Assembly (NCBI RefSeq): GCF_008831285.2
Contig: NC_045141.1
Span: 11,210,106-11,274,105 of the forward strand
DNA: 64,000 nt
Reading direction: 5' to 3'
DNA from: Nymphaea colorata
Taxonomy: Eukaryota; Streptophyta; Magnoliopsida; Nymphaeales; Nymphaeaceae
Shown: piece after piece, positions 51,912 through 59,566 of the stretch
How the letters are laid out: each line of letters begins with the position of its first letter
Position numbering within the stretch: position 1 is the first letter of the stretch
Position numbers and translations under genes: made by a program
The notes under the pieces: model-generated
Told to the model about the DNA's origin: nothing
What the model saw: only the letters and a program-made list of their open reading frames with translations
Database searches by the model: none

Positions 51912-54194
51912 ACATGGATACGGCAGTTTGGGCCACGTACCGGCGTCGACACGCGGATCCCGACACTTGGACACGGCCGGATACCTTTTGGATCGGGTCT
52001 GGGTCAGACCCGATCCGAACCACTTTCATAACCTGTTTTAACTTTAGTTTTTAACCCTCGACGCTCGTTTTACGCTCGACGTTCGACCCTCAACTCCTTG
52101 TGGTGACAGCAGAGTAGGCAATGGCGGATTACGGCGACGGCAACAAGCTCCGGCGATCGACGGCAGCAGACAGGTAAGTGTTTTTTTTTTCTTTTAGAAG
52201 TTAGGGTTTCAACTTTTGCCGATATGGGGATTTGGGGATTTTGCCAATTTGTTCCATCTATTTCATTCCTTTTTTTCTTATTTTGTTCTTCCGTTTCAGA
52301 GTTCTTCCTTTTCTCTTTGTGTTTTCTTTGCCGTAACGAACTGCCGTTTCAGAGTTCATGCCCTCGTTGCCATCGTTTTTTCTCCTTAACTTATTATTTT
52401 GTTTATTGGATATGTCCTTCTATATTTGAAGAGTTGAATCCATTAAACATGTTATTGAAGTCACAATCTGAAGTCTCTTTGTGTATTTGACTGGTTCTGG
52501 CTTTCTTGATTGCACAATCTGAAGTCTCTTCTTTTGTTGCTGAATCTCGTTTTTACATTAAACTGCATTTCTTTTGTCTTTCTAATTTCCTGCCTTATGA
52601 TTAACTGAATATGTATTTCTTCTCCTGAACTGGAAGTCTGGAATTCTTTGATCTGCCTTATGAGATTGGTGATGAAAAAACAATGTTTTGTTTGAGACTT
52701 TCTTTCGTATGATTTATGAGATTGTAAGAGTGAATTATTAATTGCATGTTTTTTTTTATTATCATTTTTAATTTTTTTGAATATAATATTCACCGTATCC
52801 ACGTATCCTAAAATTTTGAAAATTTGTCCCTGTACCCGTACCGGTACCCATAGGATACCCGTACCCGTATCCGTGTGACATAGATATATATATATATACA
52901 TTAAACAAACACAACAATACATACATAACTCATAAGTCATAACTTATAATTATGAAGAAGAAACCAATGAATGAAGTATGAAAAGAATCATAGGATGATG
53001 ATGGAGAAATAAGTTCAGTTCATGTAAAATAGAAGGTTCAACATACGTGATTGCAGCAGTAGTCAGGCATGCTAAACCTTGTTATAAACTGTTTAGGAAT
53101 TCAAAGAAAATATAAGTAAAACAATGGTCATACATACATACACAATGGATTTAAAACAAAAAAGCCTCAACTTTAAGACAAAATTGAACATGATCAACTT
53201 TGACCGACTCTAAAAAGTGATGGACATGGCTCTGGGTGCATTGATCGCACCAAACACGGCTAGTGCCGCATCCAACAATGTATCAGTACTTGTGTCCAAT
53301 AGTGTCAACATGGGTACTCCTCCCAAACAGGGGTATCCGTGTTACATAGGTTTGACAAAAGGTATTAAGTAATTATTGACAATAGTTGTCAACTCAATGT
53401 TTGTAGATTCATGATTTCCTTAGGCAATTGTAAAGAACGTGATCAAGATGCACAAGAAATATGTCCACCTTATTGAGTTAGAATACTTTGATATATTGAA
53501 CCAATGAGCTGAAAAATTAAATAAATATCATTGACGAAGACAAAAGAGTACAATAACCTCAGTGGAGACAAAGAGGTTGATAGTGAAGGGTTTTCATATG
53601 CCAAACGAGATCTGGATGTTGAGGAAAAAAAAATATGATCATGATCCTGATAATGATGAAGTTCAATTATTTAACAACATAAATCTCTTGTAAATAATCA
53701 TTTATTATTTTATTCTTGAAAACTTAGTGCCCCCTTGTCTCTTGGTTCCTTATCCCAGAAGAACATGCTCACATGCACATCCTGCAGAACAGCAGACCAG
53801 ATTGGAAATTTGGAAAGCTTGAGAGAATGAGAATGAAGAATGACAAACAGCAGTTTTCTGGATCATGTTTCTCCAGGAAAAGAGAATGAGAATGAAGAAT
53901 GACAAACAGCAGTTTTCTGGATCATGTTTCTCCAGGAAAATTCTGAAAATGAAGATGCCTTATCATTAATGATATTGGCATTGATGACACCTAAAAATTG
54001 TGTCATATCATATGATATGATACAATTTATTAGTTTCATAAAACATGATACGATACAATTTATTAGTGTAGTGGCTTGACAAAGATAAATGATCTACATC
54101 ATATTATACCATATCATCCAACCTTTTTTTTTGGTCTAGACTCTCATTCCTTCAATTTCCAAAAGGATGACTAATATAAATAGGTATAAATATA

Positions 54195-54235
<41 letters not shown>

Positions 54236-56996
54236 TTGTTGCACCAGCATTTCAGACCTATGTAACATGGTAAATGAAAGAGGCTTTTGCAGCTATTTTA
54301 TCTAAACCAAACCAAAACATAGCAAAAAAAAAACAGATACAAGAAAATGTTCCAAGTGGAAAAAAGAAAAGATCAGCACAACAGCTTCCATATTTTTTAT
54401 TAGCGCCAGAAAAAAAAATTGAAAAACACTTACACGATTTTACTTGCTGACCCTGTTTTGAGATGTCCCATACCTATAAAGGACAAAACCAAAAAGAAAA
54501 ACATTACAAATGGAGCAAGTGAACATATGATATATTACGCTGAAGTACCTTCAAAGATGAATCAGAGAAGCCCCCAGCTACTAGTGATCCATCAGAGGAA
54601 ATTGTAGAACAATTTAAACTGCCAAAAAGTTAGAGATGGGAGTTGCAATCAGCAACATTAAGCCAGGAAAACATTTGAAATGAAAAGACTACAAGCTCAC
54701 AGTAATTACCTATTATGAGTGTTTATAAACGTATAAAAACTAACTGATGGAAGGGCAGAGCTTCCTAGTGCTGCACGGTTCCTTAGGTCCTCAAGCAATG
54801 CCTGCTCCACCTCTGTTGACCTATTGCATGCCAATTTATCAGCGGTGACAACTCTGACTGGTAAATAACATTAATCATTAAAATTAAGATGTCTCATATG
54901 TAAAATACACATACATGTAGTGCAAGTGTGCAACTGCTATGCTTACAATTATATCTATATAAAACAAGTACCAGTTCAAGTTTTTTTGAGCAAGGCTCTT
55001 ATTGCATATTACTTGAGAAGTTTGCAGTTCTTGACAAATTCTTGGGAGTCCAGAAAATTTAAAAATATAAAAAAAATTATGGAAAAGGTTATGAAATTTT
55101 GAATTTTCTATGAGAAGTTTGATCTTTCGAAAAAAAATATCATAATGAAAAAACTAAAAATGCGGAAATTCGATTCTCTAACTAAATTTTCTAAAAAACT
55201 TGGTCCCAGCTTAAAATGATTAGTAAAATATTAAAAAATATTAAATAATAATAATAATTTTCTTCTGAAAAATCGAAACAACGTGCAGAGACTAGAGCAT
55301 GATATTCTTACTATGAGATTTTCTTTTCCAAGGTTTTCACTTTTTTTGTGGAAAATGTGGATATTTGTGATTGTGATGAAATCAAGACATTATTGAGTGT
55401 TTCTCACCGCAAGTCATGTTTTAAATGTTCTTTACTTTTCCTTTTCTAATTATTTTTTTTACAAAAAACATCAAAAATAAAGAACTGTTACTAAAATATT
55501 AAAGAAACCACCAAAATATTTAAATATATTAAAAACATTTTTTGAAAGAAATGCAAAAAAAAATGATACTTTTCACGTTGGCTTTTGTCAAATAATTGAG
55601 GTTTTTCACTTTGTCTCTTTCTTTGTTTTCACTCTTTTTTGAAGAATATATATATATATATATGCATAGATACATATATAATAAAAACAGGGTTGGATTT
55701 GAAGGTAAAAGTAGCATAGCTCTTCAACAATCATGTTTGTTTAACACTGTAAGTATTGTTTTTTTTAATGTCTTTAAGGGATTGTATGCATTGTGCATGC
55801 AAGTGCTCAGTTTTTACATGGTTACCTCTCTTTTATGCTGCATGTCAGGTTAACCATATAATCCAATCTGTTGGTGGCAACTACCAATTCCATGCTGTGT
55901 GAAACTAAGTGCATCTTTTTAAAGAACACAGCATTAAGTGTGACGGATTGGGGACACAATTGTGATATTACACCATAGTAATTCAACCATTTCAATTGCT
56001 TAAATTTCGAAATTTAGAAGACAACGACTTTTAAGAGAAAGTGTGAGATCTGAGATCCTGAATTTTCCTCCCATAAGTATCGTGATTTTGATAATGAACT
56101 ACAAGCATCATTCATCAAAATAGCTTTGGTAATTCGAAAATGAAATTAGAGTTTGCAGTAAAGAAGAAGAGTCCTATTTGGAAGTTTGTACCAGTCACCA
56201 ACTTTGAGTTTCCAATATAATTTTAATAAATTGGAAGTAGATATTTTAAGAGAAACTGAGATTGAGTTAAAGTTCATCTTAAAAAAGGATAAAACAATGA
56301 ACACAAACTCTATGCGAGAAATTTTAAAATATTTTTGTAACTTATGCAAAAGAAGAATTCTAAACAATGAAACAATGATTTCATTAACAAATTCTGACAT
56401 TGAAATAGGGAATCGAACAAAATTATGTTTTAAGAGAGCTTAATTTAGCAAAAAAGGTCTTTTTGGCTTTATCATGAAAGACTATGGTCTTACATGATAA
56501 ATAGGCTGGAATATAATTTTGATAAAAATGACATTTACAACTATGTTGTCAACAAGTTTAATTTTATTGCCTTCTACATCTATCATGGGCTCACGGCCAA
56601 GTACTTGTATCAAAGGTGGGTTGTTGGGCCTCTGCCTCATTCCCCAATCAGATGTTGTACTGTGTCAAAGGTTGGTTGTTGAGTTTTCGAAATCAAAAAG
56701 CTCGTCTTCTTCGAATGACATTTAAAGGATGAAATTTTTCATCCTGTTTCAAAAAGAAAAAGATTCCCTCAAAATTCAAAGGTTGAAATGCTATCATTAG
56801 CTCTACACACACACACATATATACAAAAGAAATCAAGCACATACCTCACAGGCAACGCAAGTTCAGATTTCACCCGAGGAGCTACAGAGACTGTGCTTGC
56901 TTCAGAACGGATACTTTTTCCTGTTGCACCAACGATCTTATCCTTCTTTACTTTCTTGGCTAAAGTTCCAGACTTCCCTCCTTCTGCTGACCTTTT
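37878..56996 (-). CDS. TAF5: TFIID subunit 5 (TAF5), 3' eleven exons, 5' end outside window
   Basis: Minus-strand exons: 56996-56845, 54820-54710, 54618-54549, 54473-54434, 48381-48220, 48108-48032, 46620-46504, 38745-38480, 38271-38176, 38081-38009 and 37925-37878. Together they give 403 residues in one frame with GT-AG borders, ending FAAGVLSK then TGA. TAF5 scaffolds TFIID (and SAGA in some eukaryotes) through an N-terminal LisH/NTD2 and a C-terminal WD40 propeller. Here the first exon gives a Lys-rich linker ([14 protein letters not shown]), then [19 protein letters not shown] and [10 protein letters not shown], then the WD repeats. These include [66 protein letters not shown] and [11 protein letters not shown], closed by [16 protein letters not shown]. 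The LisH/NTD2 exons must lie beyond 64000. Introns of 5.8 kb (between 54434 and 48381) and 7.8 kb (between 46504 and 38745) are swollen by transposons. All splice sites I checked are intact. The junction 54434/48381 is least certain, because a micro-exon could be missed. Confidence 0.93.
40129..40133 (+). repeat. Target-site duplication ATAGG, left (Copia E1)
   Basis: ATAGG directly precedes the 5' LTR and is repeated at 45318-45322 directly after the 3' LTR. This is a perfect 5-bp duplication as made by Copia integrases. Confidence 0.95.
40134..40411 (+). repeat. 5' LTR of Copia E1
   Basis: It starts TGTTAACATA and ends TTTCTACA (TG...CA). Compared base by base with 45040-45317 it differs at one site, TTTGAGG here against TTTAAGG there. 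It contains a perfect GGTACCGAGAGTGGCTCGGTACC-type inverted motif around 40195-40220. Confidence 0.97.
40412..40423 (+). promoter_or_regulatory. Primer-binding site of Copia E1
   Basis: TGGTATCAGAGC follows the LTR immediately. It is the usual plant Copia site complementary to the 3' end of initiator tRNA-Met. Confidence 0.95.
40424..40757 (+). other. GC-rich leader of Copia E1 with degenerate CCGCCGTCCAGCG repeats
   Basis: Between PBS and gag ATG lies a roughly 330-bp leader. From about 40480 to 40700 it repeats variants of a 12-15 bp GCCGCCGTCCAGC unit. The GC content contrasts strongly with the AT-rich flanks. Long open frames on both strands here are products of the repeat and not genes. 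Confidence 0.85.
40758..45045 (+). pseudogene. gag-pol of Copia E1, broken by two frameshifts and one stop
   Basis: It starts ATG 40758 ([11 protein letters not shown]). Domains in order: Gag with [13 protein letters not shown]; zinc knuckle [14 protein letters not shown] near 41504-41545; protease VDSGATHHM near 41810; integrase zinc region [10 protein letters not shown] near 42219 and CEVCQLAKH near 42310; integrase acidic residues in SDVWG, TDNAS and VAER; RT with [11 protein letters not shown] near 44071; and RNase H with YSDADWAGC near 44563. It ends GEC then TAA 45043-45045. Lesions relative to the sister element at 58.6 kb are a deletion of about 11 bp near 41013 in gag, a 1-bp loss near 42013-42021 between protease and integrase, and TAG at 44005-44007 where the sister has a Gln codon. 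The copy cannot make a full polyprotein. Confidence 0.95.
45031..45039 (+). promoter_or_regulatory. Polypurine tract of Copia E1
   Basis: GAAGGGGAG abuts the 3' LTR. It also encodes the last residues before the terminal Cys of the polyprotein. Confidence 0.9.
45040..45317 (+). repeat. 3' LTR of Copia E1
   Basis: 278 bp, one mismatch to the 5' LTR. The gag-pol stop codon TAA lies at LTR bases 4-6. It is followed by the ATAGG duplication at 45318-45322. Confidence 0.97.
45874..46455 (+). mobile_element. TIR element, copy 1 (582 bp, 8-bp TSD)
   Basis: The ends are CTATGTCACA and TGTGACATAG, a perfect 10-bp inverted pair. They are flanked by CTTCCAAC at 45866-45873 and 46456-46463, a perfect 8-bp duplication. 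Subterminal regions are dense in GGTACGGGTAC-type hexamers, on the left as GTACCCGTATGGTACGGG and on the right as CACCCGTACCCGTA. A TA run lies near 46318-46336. It sits 49 bp downstream of a TAF5 exon end. The 8-bp duplication points to hAT-like transposition. It has no transposase, so it is non-autonomous. Confidence 0.9.
47060..47650 (+). other. Unclassified insertion-like segment in TAF5 intron
   Basis: This is less AT-rich than its surroundings. It carries frames with an [13 protein letters not shown] segment and ends in TTGTAAATCTCTTTCTTTC and GAACAAAGGTGGGG. Such an end resembles tails of some plant LINEs, but no reverse transcriptase is visible. The borders are uncertain. Confidence 0.3.
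48517..49934 (-). mobile_element. TIR element, copy 2 (1418 bp, 8-bp TSD)
   Basis: It begins CTATGTCACA and ends TGTGACATAA (one mismatch at the last base). It is flanked by CATAGATG at 48509-48516 and 49935-49942, a perfect 8-bp duplication. Its right end, reverse-complemented, matches the left end of copy 1, so it lies in the opposite orientation. The interior has a CTCGGTCAACTTTGACCGAG palindrome-like block twice near 49690-49790. A GC-rich, leader-like stretch lies at 49440-49610. No transposase frame was recognised. It lies 136 bp upstream of TAF5 exon 48381-48220. Confidence 0.9.
48612..48755 (+). repeat. Three tandem copies of a ~45-55-bp block inside TIR copy 2
   Basis: The block ATATATCAAAAAATTACAAA, followed by AGAATAACATATTCACACA or a close variant, occurs three times, separated by TA runs. 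Copy 1 of the element carries one diverged version in reverse orientation near 46270-46320. Confidence 0.9.
51005..51060. repeat. 56-bp perfect palindrome with TA core
   Basis: TGCAACTATGA, a TA run, then TCATAGTTGCA. The symmetry extends over the full length. Confidence 0.9.
51051..51251. mobile_element. Possible small MITE with CATAGTTGCA ends
   Basis: It starts CATAGTTGCA and ends TGTAACTATG (9 of 10 inverted match), flanked on both sides by TA-rich sequence. The body holds GTTTTAAAC-like and T-rich segments. The target duplication cannot be judged in TA-repeat DNA. Confidence 0.45.
51270..51293. repeat. (GA)n microsatellite
   Basis: A GA run of about 12 units. A similar GA run lies at 51472-51491. 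Confidence 0.9.
51905..52883 (+). mobile_element. TIR element, copy 4 (979 bp), nested in copy 3
   Basis: The left end ATATGTTACATGGATACGG and the reverse complement of the right end, CTATGTCACACGGATACGG, match over most of 19 bp. ATATATAT flanks both sides (51897-51904 and 52884-52891) and fits an 8-bp duplication, although the site is a TA repeat. The right end has CCCGTACCGGTACCCATAGG subterminal repeats as in the other copies. It carries a promoter/first-exon-like stretch at 52050-52175. Confidence 0.7.
52121..52173 (+). other. Possible first coding exon inside TIR copy 4
   Basis: ATG 52121 opens [17 protein letters not shown] and the frame runs to CAG|GTAAGTG at 52173/52174, a consensus donor site. 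The exon is GC-rich within AT-rich DNA. No acceptor exon or transposase domain was recognised downstream. It may be the remnant 5' exon of the parent transposase or a captured host exon. Confidence 0.35.
53822..53939 (+). repeat. Perfect 59-bp tandem duplication
   Basis: 53822-53880 is repeated exactly as 53881-53939. The unit begins AGAGAATGAG and ends CTCCAGGAAA. It lies in a TAF5 intron. Confidence 0.95.
54200..54236. repeat. (TA)n microsatellite in TAF5 intron
   Basis: A TA run with one G interruption, about 200 bp downstream (in TAF5 sense) of exon 54473-54434. Confidence 0.85.
54830..56840. other. TAF5 intron, no other gene
   Basis: AT-rich intron between exons 56996-56845 and 54820-54710. 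Short frames near 56186-56443 and 56494-56725 are not recognisable. Confidence 0.5.
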
Positions 56997-56999
56997 CTG

Positions 57000-58640
57000 A
57001 GTAAGAAATGGAAAGATATGTAAGCCATTACTTCATCATTGTTAATAAAAAGCTAGTAGCCTGAAGCAACAGTCATACAAGAAAAAATGGAAAAGAAAGA
57101 TAAATGATAATCTTAAGAAAAAAACCTCTTTCTTTTCTTCCTGCTTCAATGAAGAGGAGAGTAAAAACGAGGGTAGGAATACAGACCCACTACAACAGAG
57201 AATCATCAACCAAACATTATTTATTTTTCTCTGGAGATAATGATATCCCTACATCTCAAAATCTGGATTCAGAGGCAGACCTGGGCATCCTAGGCAGATG
57301 GGCTGCATGGTTATCTAAGTAACAAGGACTCTTCAGAAAAGGTTGCTGCACCCGATTGTCAGGTGCAACTTGGGTGCTTCTCATCTCGGGTGCACAAATT
57401 GCTTTCTCTTTCTTTGAATTATTGATAAAATTATAGTTTATTAATCATTAATTGCTAGTTCTAATTATTCTGAACAATTTTATTACTATTTCCATTGTTT
57501 GTAGATAATTTGCTTTATAGAGAGAGAGAGAGAGAGAGGAATTGAAAAGAGCCGGCCATCTTTGTGCCGAATGGCTGTTTTTTTTATTTTGTGCCACTAA
57601 AAACAACTGCAAAAGGTGGCAACAGACTTGCTTTGCCATGGTTTTTTAATGACAGAATGCACCTTTTGCAACGGTTTTAAGCGACAAAAAATTTTTTGAA
57701 AAAAAAAACAACCATCCGCCCACAAAGGAAGCTGGCTGTTTTAATATTGCTCGCCACACCTGCACCCATGTCTTCTTGGAAAATGTAGCACCCGCACACT
57801 GCACCTGTCTGACACAGCTGTTTATCATACCTTGGTGGAATATACGGCTGGGTTGTTTTTCTCTTTTAATTTGATTATTCCTCAATATTCTGAACAAAAA
57901 TATTGCTGAAAATTATGCTGATTTTCACTTCCCACTCATTCTTATTTTCCAGTCCACCTAGGCAACCCACTTAGGCCCCAACCGGGTGAGAAACAACATA
58001 TACAGAATTATCTTTTGGCAGACACTGTGCCACATCTTAATAAAGATAGGGACCAACATAGCCACTTGGATGAGATAATCCACTAGTCCAGTTTCTATGT
58101 TTCTATGGTGTAATAAGTCCAGATTGTTTATTTATGTATTTTCTGCAAACCATGAACAAACAATTGCACATCCAAAATTTTACATTTTCTTGCTTCTTTA
58201 TGCATTTTCTGCAAACCATGAACAAACAATTACATATTTTCCACGTTTATCCATAAAGTCCCAAATTAAGGAGAAATTCCTATAATAGGGACTGTAGAGA
58301 AACTAGGAAAAAGAACAATGGAACCTGTACATGAAGTAGATTAGACATTACAAAAATCTTTTCCTTTTCCTTTTTGCGTAAGGAAAAAGTAGAAGAAATT
58401 CTTATGTTACCATCAACACATGCAGAGAATGAAATACAGAACAGAAGAGGCAACAAGATGTTACAATAGGTATTCTAAATATGGATTTTAACATAGCATG
58501 CAGATGCTAAAAATGCACAAGGCCCGTGTATTGTGCAAAGACAGTTATAAATGTAAAAAAGACATTAGCTAAACTATTATGGAAGTATGCATCTTCTCAT
58601 CAGAATTTCGAATAATTAGACAATACAAGAAAGAAACCCT
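57000..58640. other. TAF5 intron upstream of the first visible exon
   Basis: No further TAF5 exon could be found here, so the next upstream exon lies beyond the Copia element and the window. A repeated TTTTCTGCAAACCATGAAC segment at about 58139 and 58204 is a small local duplication. A GA run lies at 57520-57539. Confidence 0.5.
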
Positions 58641-58647
58641 TAATGTC

Positions 58648-58896
58648 TGTTGATAGATTGTGGGTTTCGGGTCCGGATCCATACCCGACCCGCCTTGTAG
58701 CCCGTTTTGGGCTCTACTTAAGTCATGTAACCCTAATCCTTAAGTGTTAATGATAATCTTAAGAGAGAGAGAGTCTGGCTGCTAGTGGGCACCAACTCCT
58801 CCTCATTCGTGGTTTTTTCTCCCTCGTGTTGAGGGTTTTCCACGTTACATCGTGATCATTGTTTCTCTTCGTCTTCTTCTTGTTCGTATTTCTACA
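58648..58896 (+). repeat. 5' LTR of Copia E2
   Basis: It starts TGTTGATAGA and ends TTTCTACA. The first 121 bp equal 63880-64000 exactly. Confidence 0.95.
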
Positions 58897-58908
58897 TGGT
58901 ATCAGAGC
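58897..58908 (+). promoter_or_regulatory. Primer-binding site of Copia E2
   Basis: TGGTATCAGAGC, complementary to the 3' end of initiator tRNA-Met and identical to the E1 site. Confidence 0.95.
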
Positions 58909-59566
58909 CGTGAAGTTCCGGCGTTTATGGTTTGTCTTTTGCCCTTGTTGGAGGAGGATTCGCCCGGCACTGTTCATTGACTCGCCCGGCACTGTTCATC
59001 GTCTCGCCCGACACTGTTCATCGCCCGTGCCAGACGCTCGTGCCCGAGCTTCGCCCGATGCCCTTGCCCGACGCCCGTGCCCGACGTCCGTGCCCGACGC
59101 CTGGGCTTCGTCTGTCGCCCCGCCGCAGTCTCCGCCCAGCGCCGCTCAGGATTCCGCCGTCTCCGCCTAGCGACGACCGGCCCAGCGACGCCCTGATCAG
59201 CGTCGTTCCTGTTCAGTCGCTTCCGCCCAGCGTCGGCCTGCCCAGCGACGCTCTGTCCAGCGGCGTTCCTCTCTGTCATCCGACGCATCGCCCACCGCCG
59301 TGTCTTTTTCCGGCGGTCTGCTTCCGCCGGTGCGCCGCTCTGCCTGGTTCCGGCGGTCTGTTTCCACCCAGCGCCGCGTCGTTCTGCTTCGTTTTTTTTC
59401 TCCGGCGCTGCCTCTCTGTTGCTGTCTCTTCTGTCGGTGAGGTTTAGGCGTTCTCCGTTTTGTCCGTTGCCTGCTCTCTGCCTTTTTTGGTGTTGTATTG
59501 TGCTGTTGCTCCCTGCTGCCCTTGCTGCCTACTGGGCTTCACCTGTAGCTAGACTGGTCTGTGATT
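58909..59566 (+). other. GC-rich leader of Copia E2 with CGCCCGGCACTGTTCATCG repeats
   Basis: About 660 bp between PBS and gag. CTCGCCCGGCACTGTTCAT-type units recur three times around 58968-59025. GTGCCCGACGCC-type units follow to about 59100, then CCCAGCGWCG units near 59160-59260. The frames on both strands are low-complexity. Confidence 0.85.

Larger units (their letters stand above)
50881..53349 (-). mobile_element. TIR element, copy 3, interrupted by nested insertions
   Basis: The left end CTATGTCACATAGG matches the left end of copy 2. The right end GTGTTACATAG, with GGGTACTCC upstream, matches the right end of copy 2. Removing the nested elements at 51051-51251 and 51905-52883 leaves roughly 1.3 kb, close to copy 2. 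The flanking 8-mers GTTCCAAA and GTTTGACA agree only partly, so the pairing of the ends is inferred and the copy is old. Confidence 0.6.

Noticed and set aside
52461-52940. 159-codon minus-strand frame in TIR copy 4
   Set aside because: It runs through the TA tract and subterminal repeats and shows no transposase motif.
58974-59447. Frames of 100-171 codons in the Copia E2 leader
   Set aside because: Arg/Pro-rich translations of the leader repeats. The real start is ATG 59567.
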